DNA of 64,000 nt from Piscicola geometra (taxonomy: Eukaryota; Annelida; Clitellata; Hirudinida; Piscicolidae). A program made the translations under genes and the position numbers. This document shows, one piece after another, positions 35,450 to 46,800 of this stretch (its first letter is position 1; each line of letters starts with the position of its first letter). The DNA is taken from the NCBI GenBank assembly GCA_943735955.1, contig OX030959.1, forward strand, positions 7,617,232-7,681,231, read 5' to 3'. The notes below the pieces were generated by a model. It was not told the origin of the DNA. It worked only from the letters and a program-made list of their open reading frames with translations, and ran no database searches.

Positions 35450-35860
35450 GAAGAAGTTTCCTGGTGGCTTTTCTTCCCAAACTGTGCAAGGCTCCTCTGA
35501 AGCATTGACGCACATGGAGCTTTTTTTGGTCTCAATTTTTTCCTGTACTTATGGTGTGTTTGCCATAAGTTTTTTCACTCCTTTTTGCTCCTGAAGCTTG
35601 GTCGGCACTTGGAACAAGTTCAACCACTTTATCTACAATTTTTCAAGCTGGTTCAATTAAATTGCTGCTAGCTTCTGTTTTCACCTGTATTTAAAAACGA
35701 AGATCATAATCATAATTATTAAAAAAATGAAATCATAACATTAACATATTTTAAATTATATACATAAATAATACTGCTCTTTATTTACCTGTGTGATTTG
35801 ACGGACCTTAGTTAAGACTCCCGGTACAGCTGGATGAAGATGATACGGAGTATTATATTG
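35450..35860 (-). pseudogene. Decayed FLYWCH-gene fragment
   Basis: The minus strand matches parts of the array FLYWCH gene. Near 35,840-35,795 it reads HLHPAVPGVLTKVRQITQ, equivalent to HCHPAEPDALTKVLQTKQ. Near 35,685-35,600 it reads KIVDKVVELVPSADQAS, equivalent to QIVDKVVELIPCSDQAS. In-frame stops interrupt it. It is more diverged than the four array copies are from each other. Confidence 0.6.
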
Positions 35861-36136
35861 GAACTTTTACTGGAACATTATTTACGGACTCCCGAACCGG
35901 AAAGCATTAGATCAAATTAGGAACTGGAAAAATACTCTTAGTACTACTAACACAACTTGTGTCTTAAATGAAACAATTAATAATAATATAATTATTATCA
36001 TCATTGGTATATTTATTTTATTATTTTGTTTTTGTTACTATTATTATTATTAACGATTAATATCTCAAGTTCAATGCAATTGTCACACGTCACGTCCCTG
36101 TGCCTGCTTTCTCTTGGGTCTTAGGGGGAATTAAAA

Positions 36137-36583
<447 letters not shown>

Positions 36584-36789
36584 TAAAGCTTAAGGACTCA
36601 GCAGTTTCAATGGCCTCTTGTTTATTAAATTGTGTTTGCGTCACCACCCTTGCATGCCTCATCAATCGCATACAAGCATTTACTTTTCGAGAATTTAATT
36701 AGGCACATTCCTATTGTTAGGAGGCTCAAAATGAACGCTCAAACGGCTGTAATTGCGACGAATATTGTGCAGTTTAATGAAAGCTTGAC

Positions 36790-37120
36790 ATGACTCCTCA
36801 CTCCTCTCTTTCCTTCTTCATCACCTCATCACCACTTCCACCCATCTCTTCTCCCACTTCATCACCTTCTCCAACCACCTGATCACCACTTCCATCTCAT
36901 CATTACCACCTCCAACCACCTCATCATCACTTCCATCTCATCAATACCACCTCCAACCACATCATCACCTCTTCAACCCACTTCATCTTCACCTCCGCCC
37001 ACCTCATCGCCACATCCACCCACCTCATCATCATCACCTTCAACCATCTCCATCCAGCTCATCATCATCACTTCCAACTATCTCCACCCACCTCATCACC
37101 ACCTCCACCCAGTCACTCCC
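36790..37120. repeat. Degenerate CA/CT-rich repeat (ccacctcatcaccacttcca-like)
   Basis: Imperfect repeats built from tcatcacc and ccaacca blocks. No gene seen. It lies between the (TAG)n tract and the minisatellite at 37,220. Confidence 0.7.
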
Positions 37121-37219
37121 ATAAAGTTTGTTTGTTCGATTTTCTTTAAGGCGATTAGAGATAAAGGTCGCAAGCAAACCTGATTAGAGACGGTCTCCTC
37201 GATCAGAACTCATTACCGA

Positions 37220-37572
37220 ACCATCGCTGCCGTGTGCATGGGTGTGCTATGTACGTGTGTGCATGGGTGTGCTATGTGGATGTGTGCATGGGCGAGTTAG
37301 GTGGGTGTGTGCATGGGTGTGCTATGTGGGTGTGTGCATGGGTATGCTAGGTAGGTATGTGCATGGGTGTGCTATGTGGGTGTGTGCATGGGTGTGCTAG
37401 GTAGGTATGTGCATGGGTGAGTTAGGTGGGTGTGTGCATGGGTGTGCTATGTGGGTGTGTGCATGGGTATGCTAGGTAGGTGTGTGCATGGGTGTGCTAT
37501 GTGGGTGTGTGCATGGGTGTGCTAGGTAGGTATGTGCATGGGTGTGTGCATGGGTGTGCTATGTGGATGTGT
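37220..37572. repeat. Minisatellite (gtgtgcatgggtgtgctatgtgg-like)n
   Basis: About a dozen copies of a unit of roughly 25-28 bp (tgtgcatgggtgtgctaggt and variants). It ends about 50 bp before the TATA box of the peptide gene. Confidence 0.9.
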
Positions 37573-37618
37573 GCTCGCCCAACGAACGGTGTGGATGGAA
37601 AGACGGGCGGTGAAGTGC

Positions 37619-37626
37619 TATATAAG
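37619..37626 (+). promoter_or_regulatory. TATA box of the peptide-precursor gene
   Basis: TATATAAG sits 38 bp upstream of the predicted start codon, in an otherwise GC-richer stretch. The implied 5' leader would be very short, so an upstream leader exon cannot be excluded. Confidence 0.45.
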
Positions 37627-37656
37627 AAGGTGTCTGAGGTGAGTTTGTGAGAAAAG

Positions 37657-38747
37657 ATGACAACTCTCGTGTGCAAAGTGCTGTTGTTGTTGCTGGTGCT
37701 GAGCGAAGTGCGTTGTGCAGCTGTGGGTGAGTTGTTGTTGTATAGTTGTTGAAGCTTTCAACCAGTAGTGCAAGTCCATTTTCCAATTCCACTTTTCAGC
37801 ACCAACAAACTTCGACCTTCGCCATAAATTAAGCTTTTCTACAACTTTTCCGTTTTTAAACTGTTTTCTCTTGAAATGTTCTTTGGAGCTTCTCCCCAAG
37901 GCCCATCCTTCCCTCATAGGAATAAAAGATTTTTTAACTTTTCCACTTTGAAAGTCTTTCGAGCTCCAGTGATATACCCAGAAAATAGGTAAATGAGCTT
38001 GTTTGATACAGGTTTCACGTGGTACTCTAGGCTGCGAATGCCACTTCACAAACATCTAAATAAAAATTAATTAAAGTTTGGATTCGATTGAAGCTGCAAA
38101 TATGCAAATCCTCTTGTCGGAGCCCACAAGAGTGCTGTAGATAGCGCTCTTTAAAAGCTAAAAAGATGTCCAATAAAGCGCTGTTTCATAAAGATGCCTA
38201 ACAGAAAATAAAAAATATTTAAATTAAAAAAAAAATTAAGTTTTGAAAATTAAGGAATTTGATGCTCTGGAAGACTTTAAAATGCGTTTACCATTCATTA
38301 TAAAAAATCTTTTTTGTTTTAGTTTTTTCCAATATTATTAAAAAACTAAAAATTAGTTTTCCAATTTTTTAGCTTTCTTGTTATTCTTTATCTATAACCC
38401 ACCTATAAAACCCTGTTCACAACCAACCACCGCTTATTCCTCCACAACCACCGCTTATTCCTCCACAACCACCGCTTATTCCTCCACAACCACCGCTTAT
38501 TCCTCCACAACCACCGCTTATTCCTCCACAACCACTGCTTATTCCTCCACAACCACCGCTTATTCCTCCACAACCACTGCCATTGCCAGACAGGATGGAC
38601 GAAGGTCGCCTTGACGACTTCTACGCGCCTTCCAGACCTCGCAGACCCTTCTACTTCTCCCGCTCCCCAGCAGCCGATTACGACCTCTCGGTCGAGAGCA
38701 GTCGCTACGAAGGACCCATCAAGCGAGGCATCTTCCGTTACGGGTGA
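37657..38747 (+). CDS. Secreted peptide precursor, predicted GIFRY-amide neuropeptide
   Basis: Exon 1 (37657-37726) encodes a classic signal peptide, MTTLVCKVLLLLLVLSEVRC then AAV, and ends in phase 1 at a GTGAGT donor. Exon 2 (38590-38747) starts after a strong acceptor (ccattgccag) in the matching phase and gives 75 residues in all. The mature part contains a dibasic RPRR, then PFYFSRSPAADYDL, and finishes EGPIKRGIFRYG and stop. This is a KR cleavage site, the short core GIFRY and a C-terminal Gly as amide donor. Signal peptide, dibasic sites and terminal G-stop are the hallmarks of an amidated neuropeptide or hormone. I do not recognise the family; RYamide/FRFamide-like endings are similar but not the same. 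AATAAA lies about 120 bp after the stop. Confidence 0.6.
38424..38580. repeat. 21-bp minisatellite serving as the acceptor pyrimidine tract
   Basis: Eight near-identical copies of a 21-bp unit (ccgcttattcctccacaacca) end nine bases before the exon 2 acceptor. There is no AG dinucleotide in the array, so the downstream acceptor is the only choice. The frame of exon 2 reads QPPLIPP repeats through it, back to a stop at 38,406. Confidence 0.8.
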
Positions 38748-38868
38748 CCGAAAGCAGGTCTCACGTGGTGCAGTGGATGCCTGATTCCTGTCTTCAAGAA
38801 AACACTTTTACTTTGTTCTGATTGATAAGTGCTTAGTTCATTTCCTATGCGTGGTTCGAGTGCTTCGT

Positions 38869-38874
38869 AATAAA
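38869..38874 (+). terminator. Polyadenylation signal of the peptide gene
   Basis: AATAAA lies 122 bp downstream of the stop codon. The 480 bp from here to the end of ASPM hold no gene that I can see. Confidence 0.5.
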
Positions 38875-39357
38875 CGAATTGATGTCTTTGAGAGTGAATA
38901 ATGTTCAAGTCTCAGAGGGTCTTCGGAACTGTGAATAGGAACCAAAGAGCACTTCTTAATGGCCAGTTTTTGCCTGCTATTCAGCAGCACAATGACGTTG
39001 TTATAACGCCTTCTCCAAAACATTCAACTATTCTGATTTTCTATTTTATTCAGAAAAGTAGCTTTATACGCTAGGTTTCATTGACTACAAACGATTTTTC
39101 TAAAATAAAAAAATCTCACTACCGTAACACTACCTTCAAACATCTCAAATGAACCCAATACTCAAATGAACGAAACAGCCGTAAAAAGAGCACTGAAAAG
39201 CGCTCAAGTGGTGACTAAAGCGACATAAGAGAAAATCTCTTAAGTTCAAAAGATTAGAGCCGCAATGGAGGAGCTTAAAGAAGATAACTTAGCTTCAGAA
39301 TAAAGTATTTTAACTTTTGTCCACTATTGCATATATAAAAATGAGATTTAATTGAAA

Positions 39358-40754
39358 CTAACATGCACTCTTTACATCTTCTCCTCCACCCTTTCCCTTC
39401 TCTTCCCCATCCTTCAACACCTCCAAAACATCACAGTTGCACTTATTGACCCCTTGAAAGATTCTGAAAAAAGACTTTCTCTTTCCCTTTGTTCTCTTCA
39501 ATCCCCTCCACCATTTCTGCACCACCCTCACAGCACACAACTTCTTTTCTTTCTGCACTCGCAACCACAGCAACTCACAACGGAGACAGCACAAGACAAA
39601 CAAGACAAACAACTTCTGTCTGCAAAGCACCTTCAGCAAGTGGCACTTTTTCAAGGCATCTCCTGCTACCTCTCCCCCTTCTCCTCTGTGCTGACCTGAC
39701 TCCTCCAAAACCTTGGTTTGTTTCCTCCTGCTCATCCAGCCCCTCACCACTGCCTGCACCAGCACCACTTTGCCAACCTCTCCCTTGTAACGGTTCTTTA
39801 AAAACCCCTCGTAGTAACTATTTAGTAGATGCAAAGAACTTGTTCTGTTGGCTGCCTCCACACTTTCCAGTTCTCCTTCTTTTTTCAAATCCTTTTTTTC
39901 AACTTGAATTTGTTCTATTTCATCCTTTTTTGACGCTTTCCGTATTTCAACTTCAATCTTTCCCATTCTTTGTTTGTCATCTTTATTTTTTTCTTCATCT
40001 TTTTCTCCATCTTGTTTAGTGTTCACACCATTATGCACACCACCACGTACAGTTTCATGCACATCTCCATGCACACCACCATGCAAATCCCCATGCACAC
40101 CACCATGCACACCACCATGCAAATCCCCATGCACATCTCCATGCACACCACCATGCAAATCCCCATGCACATCTCCATGCACACCACCATGCAAATCCCC
40201 ATGCACATCTCCATGCACACCACCATGCAAATCCCCATGCACATCTCCATGCACACCACCATGCAAATCCCCATGCACATCTTCATGCTCACCAAACTGC
40301 ATCGGCATCACTTTGCTCCCGCTTTTAAACCCGTTGTTGTTACTTGCCTCGTTCAGAACTATTTTCTCCCTCCCTTCACTGACACTTGCATCCCTCCTTT
40401 CATCCATTCCTCCACTTCTATTTTCTTCTCTCCCCTCCACACTCTTATTTTCCACATTTTTCTCTTCTTCACTTCTCAACTCTCTCCTCCTTCTCCTCAT
40501 CCTCCTCCTAACCACCCTCTTCCGATACACACTTTGCTTCAGCAAGTACCTCAGTCTCTTTGACCTCAACTCCAGTATTCCATCATCTTCTTCTCTTTTT
40601 CTTATTTCGTCCTCCTCTTCCTCCTCCTCTTCTTCTTTTCCATTCATTCTTTTCTTGTCTTCATCTCCTCGATCACCTTCCTCTTTTCTCTTTCGAAACT
40701 TCTCATTTTTTACTTTCCATTTTGAACTCTCATCACTCTCATCATCATCTTCAC

Positions 40755-40826
<72 letters not shown>

Positions 40827-43800
40827 CACCATCATCATCATTATTAGTATTTACTTCACGAATTTTTCCTCCTTCCTCAACGCTAGTTGCCGTAGTTTCA
40901 CTCTCTTCCACACTTTCTTCAGTACTTCCGCTTTCCTCCACACTGCTCTTCCTTCCACTACTACTATTACCACTACCACTACTGCTACCACTACTACTAC
41001 CACCATCACTACCACTACTTCCACTACCTTCACTAACGTTACTTTTATCAGTAACACCACTACTACTACCACCACTTTTTCCACTCTTGGCACTATCTTC
41101 ACTGATTTCCATAGTTTTACTCATCCTGGGGCTCCCACTTTCTCTTCTTCTTCTATTACTCTCTCTGATTCTCTTCCTTGTTCTTTCCCTCCTCTTCCTT
41201 TCCTTCCTCTTTACACCTCTTCCACTCTCTTTGGTCATCTCAACATCTTCACTCTCTCCACTGACTTCACTATCTCCTGTGACTGAAGTTTTTTGCCTTC
41301 TAGATTTTCCTTCACTAACCCTAACACCACTCTTCTGTTCTTTATCATTATCATCATCTTTATCATCATCATCACCACTACCACTTTGAATGATCTTTTT
41401 CTCAGTCAAAGCAACAGCAGAACGACTTTCAGACTGTGACTCAGTTACATTATGGTCTTTAACATCAGTGGGGGCAGTGGTGTCAGTATTGTCAGTAGAA
41501 CCTTCATTCTCAGTGGAGTCAGTCGAGCTGGGATAGACGAAGGCGGCAGACGAAGTGACGTCAGCGACGATGATGCGACTTCCTCGCTGAGCACTGATGG
41601 AGGCGGTGTTGAGAAAGCTGCTGTCGTTGCGAAAGAAGAAGTTGTCATCGGTGGGAGAAGGAAGATCGGTGGAAAGGGTGTGGAAAAGATTAACATTGTT
41701 GATGGGAGGGAGATCAGTGAAATGGGTGTGGAAGAGGTTGTCATCGGTGGAGGAAGAAATATTGGAAAGGGTGTGGAAGAGGTGTGGCATGGAAGTGTGG
41801 TGCAGACTGGTGTTCGAAGCGAGGTCAACTCTGAGAAGCTTTTTTGGTGCACTTGTTGCAAGAGGTAAGACATTCTCAGTGTGGATGACTGACACGTCGT
41901 TTTTGTCTTCATAGGACTTGACAACACTTGGTTGCGTGGAAACTCTGTTCTCTTTGCGATTTTTTTTATTTCTTTTTATAAGACTCTTCTGCAGTTGCAG
42001 CAGCTCCATCCTCATCATCTCGATCACATCCACTTCATCCTCGCCATTCCTCTCTTCTTTTAAGCCATCATGTGACACGTCCAAACTGGCAATGCCTTTC
42101 AAAACTACGCCACCAATCCTCAACTTTGTTTTACCACCACGACTACCCGCGTTTTCCTCTTCATCATCATCATCATCATCAACGTCATTTATTTCATTCT
42201 CACTTACTCTATCATGTCCACCTACATTACTACCACTTCTATCCTCCATGACAACAATTCCAACTTCATCAACATCAACATCATCATCGTCAAAACCACC
42301 TTGACACAACATCGACCTCACGTGACCCGCATACTCACGAGGGTCTGTTCCTCTCTTCTTAGCCACCGCCCTAGCTGTCTTCGCCTTTTTGACAATTGGT
42401 CCAATATCACTACTACTAATAACAGCACCAACACCACCACTATTACTAGCACCACCAACACCACTACTACTACCAGCACCACCACTACTACTACTAGCAC
42501 CACCAACACCACTACTACTACCAAGACCACCAACATTATAACTCCCAATAGCAAGACCCTCACCACCACTACTTTCAGCACCAGCACCACCACTACTATC
42601 AGCACCACCACCAACACTACTATCAGCACCCTCACCACCACTACTATTAGCACAGCTGCCAGAACCATTCGCACACACGACACTCCTCGCACTTAGTACT
42701 CTGATGACGTCATTCCTGATGCAGAGCTTGCGAGCAGTCCAGAAAGGTGCTGCTTGACTCAAAGATGCTGCTGCTGCTGCTGCTGCCTCATCTGCGATGC
42801 AGACTTGTTTGTCAGCAGGGAAGCCCTCGTCATGCATGCCAGGCAGTAATGCAGTTTCCAATCGTAAGTAGTGTCTCTGCTGTGCTACTTCACTGCTTCC
42901 AACCTCCATATGTCCTTCTGCTTCTCTACACAACGTCTCTTTTTCACCATTGTCACCATCGTTCCCTTTCATCAAACTCAACAGCTGCACTGCTCTCTCT
43001 CTCCTAACCTCCTCCCTCTCTCTCCTTCTCTTGCTAGCTTCTCTCTCTTTCTCACTCTTCTTCCTCCTACCTCTACTCTTTCTTTTTTTTCTACCACCCT
43101 CTTCCAGATAAGTGATCACATCACCAGCCTTGATCATCCTCTTCCTTCTCTCTCCTGCCCCACTCAAACCACTGCCCAGCAGACTCGACCTTTCTCCTAC
43201 AGTTCTTCCACCATCGGGAACAAAAGTCGCACCAGCTTCGCCAACACTAACACCAACACTACCACCACCAACACCACCACCAACACCAATACTACCACCA
43301 CCAACAACACCAACACTACCACCACTAACAACACCGACACCACCACTAGCCCCAACATTGACACCAACAAAACCACCACCAACACCACTCACACCAACAT
43401 TGACACCAACACCTTCCTTAAAGTACCTGATACTTTCCTGATACAGCCTCCTCTGACGCGATTTCCACTGCATCTTCTTCAGCCACTGCAACCTCCTCCA
43501 CCATCGCTGCAACGTCGTCACCGCAGGCAAGGCGCCTTGGCTGGCGAGGAGACGAAATGAAAGCATCGAAAGGAGCAGTAGTACCAGCCGATGATCGAGT
43601 GGTTGTGGTCCAGGGTGCTGCAACAGAATGCATGGAACGCCTCCCAGTTGTCGCAACTGTCGAGTGGTTGAGGTGAGGGAGGGAGTAGTGGTAGTAGGAA
43701 GAGTGGAATAAGTTGTTGATAGGGAAATGAAGATGTTGAATGGAGTGAGTGATGAGTGATGGAAAAGTTGTAGAAGCTGGGTAATCGAAATGCAGGAGGT

Positions 43801-46800
43801 TTTGGTTAAAAATCAGTCTAAAGTCAAGATAACGGAAGCACCTTTTGGTTGAAGATTTTGTAGTTTTTCATCTCATTAGCCAGCAATCTCTCTGCTTCTT
43901 CCTCTTCCAGTTTTCCACCATTAGCACCACCTCCACATCCACTACCACCACCACCACCACCACCACCAGCATCGTTCACCACAACAGATCCACCATTGTT
44001 ACCACAACCTTTTCTCTCTCTGATGGTTTCAACCGCCATCCTACTGCACAGAGTCTCAGCACACACGAGTGACAGCGGCATGAGACGGGGTTGATAGTGG
44101 TGCAGCACGTAACAGAACACTCTTCCGTCTCTGAATGAAGCACTGAAATCGCGTACTTCAACGCCGTGCACACAAGAAACCACCCTGCACCATGCCAGCA
44201 GTCGGCTACACGCTCCTGTCAAATCTTCAAAACCTGCTACTGCTTTTTTTTGTGGAAGAATAAAGTCAAAAAGTCAATTTAGGAATCTATTTTTAAACGT
44301 AATGTATTTTTTTAGTCGGTAGAGTGTGCATAGTGAAACTCTGCACTCCATTCATGCGCACCTTGGAGATCATCATCAGCACCCATCTTCCTCTGGAGCG
44401 CCTCAGGCAGCTGAGACCTCAAGTGGTGCACCTCGTTTGAAAGAAGAGCCTCATCCAGCAGTGGTCTCACCTGCATCGAAGTCGTGGTGTGGTAGTGTCA
44501 TAATCAGGCTCAATATCACCACCACGCAAAAACAATGACCTCTACACCACTACACTACTACCACCACAACTATTACCACCACACTACTACCACCACACCA
44601 CTACTAACACCACGGAAACACAATTTCTACCACTACAGCACTACCAGCACCACCTGCAGTTGTACACAAATGTTCCACAACAACTCCACAGTTACAGCCT
44701 TATCTCCCTCCACTAGGGCTTTAGCTTCTAAAGCTCCTGTAGTGAAGTGTTGCACTTGTGATGGTGTGGAGGCGATGTTAGTGTAATTAAAATAGTCATA
44801 TGGAGGCCATTTTAGTGTAATTATAATGGTCATATGGGGGCGATGTTAGTGTAATTAAAATGGTTATACAGGAGCGATATTAATTAAATGCATGTTAGGG
44901 ATATTTATAAAATTCTAGGGGTTACAGAAATATAGATGCATTGTAATGTTGCTTACATAAATACGTTAGCAGCTTGACGGCAGCACTGCTAAAATTTACC
45001 AAACCTTCACGTAAGATAACTAATACCCAAACTCACTTTCAATCACAAACACGCTCACCCAATTGCGGCGACTGCAACGGCACGCCTCTCTCTCTCGCCT
45101 CCTGCAGCACCACCGCAATGTTGTGCAGACGCTGCTTGTGGCTGAAGGGTGAGTGCAGTTGAGAGTCTAGGCTCCATGACCTGGTCAGAAGCTGGAGTAG
45201 TCGACTGGGGTGAATTGGTTGTTGTGTGGGGAAAGGATGGAGTGGTTGTTGTGTGGGAAAGGATGGAGTGGTTGTTGTAAGAATGGTAAGTGAAATAGTT
45301 GTGGGGGTAGAAACACAAAATTTTAAATTGCTTCAAAAAGTCCAGAAGTGATTTTTTAGATCCAGCATAAAACTAACGACAAACGCAAGCCGTCCTTGAG
45401 ATCGTGGGTGACACTACGCACACTGTAGTCCATCTCGTGCAAACTCGTCTGCTCCCACGTCACGTGGTATGCCAGACTGGCCAGGTGTTTGCAGACGTCT
45501 CCCTCCTTCCACAAAAGCATCCTCGAGAAGTTGCTCAGCATCTGTCTGCTCGACTGGGTGATACGTCGTCATCATTATCACAGCCACCATCATTATCATC
45601 ATCACAACCCTCATGGTCATCATCATCATCAACCCAAACATCATTATCAACACAACCCTCACTATCATAATCACAACCCTCTCATCAGCAAGCGACCATC
45701 ATGACAACTAAAACAATATAAAAACCACCAAAACCAACATCATCAAAAACCACTGGCAACCACTACACCCCCCTGTAGTAGCACCTTGTAGGGGGCGCGT
45801 AGGCTGAAGAGACAGGGGTCGGAGGGCAAGAGACGCTGTTGCTTGCACTGGTCGAGAAACAGAACGAGCGAGAAGTAGGTGAGAATGACGTGTCTGTGGA
45901 GAGCGGCAGGAAAGCCTGTGAAAGGGGGGGCATTGAAAAGGGGAGGAAGAGGGGATTGTGGAGAGAGTGGAAAAGAGAGGAAGATTACTGATGTAAATTC
46001 AAGTTCGGAGGAAGATATCATGCATGGAAAATAGATAAAGAGGTGTGGGAAGGGAGAGAAATGGGTCTCATTAATAAGGAGAAGCTGAAAGAAAATGAAA
46101 GAATTAGGAGAAAAGAAATAACACTAGAAACCTCATGAACAAAAAGATCATTTTAATTTTTTTCAAAGCATGAAAGACTGTGACAAATATATATATATCT
46201 TCCGCTTTTCCCATATCCTTCTATCTACCCTTCCTTTTTTTCTTACCTACCACTCCACTCTGCCAGCTAACCTTCCCTGTAGAGACCTTTCTTGGTGGGG
46301 TGGGAAAAATGGTGCATGAGGTCTGGTGGAGTAAAGAACCATTGGTAGAGGCTGTTGGAAAGAATGTCGAGAAAAGAGGAAGAGGAGGATGGAAGGGGGG
46401 GGGAAAGTGGGTGTGGCATGAACTCAACGGCAAAACACAGCCATGCAGGCTGGTAAGAGAACAGCAGTGACAACAACTGCTTCTTCAGTTCTGGGAGGTT
46501 AATTATTCGTTTTTGTAGTGTGGTTATTTCATTATGTATTCATGGTTATGTGTGCCTTCATTTGCATGTTTAACCAGGATGGGTTCGTGATTATAAAATC
46601 CCCGTAAAAATCTATTAATAACCACCACACCACACACGCATATCTGCATGAATGGGCTTGTCTGGTCGGATGCTCAACTTCTCAGAACTCACCTCCTTGT
46701 CCACCTTCACCAACACCTCCCTAGAGCTACTCCACAACCTCTCCACATCCCTCCTCAGTTGCTGCAGCTGCTTGCGAGACATGTAGCTGCCGAGTGCTGC

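Noticed and set aside
38378..38614. Thr/Ser-rich TTTAYSS repeat protein
   Set aside because: It is the wrong frame of the 21-bp repeat; the in-phase peptide-precursor model places the repeat in the intron.
40023..40295. CRISPR-like array of regular repeats
   Set aside because: The repeats are contiguous coding repeats (36-bp) without unique spacers, in an animal gene.
39974..43560. Several plus-strand Ser/Pro/Leu/Thr-rich frames opposite ASPM
   Set aside because: Antisense shadows of the low-complexity ASPM exon, without exon signals or family motifs of their own.
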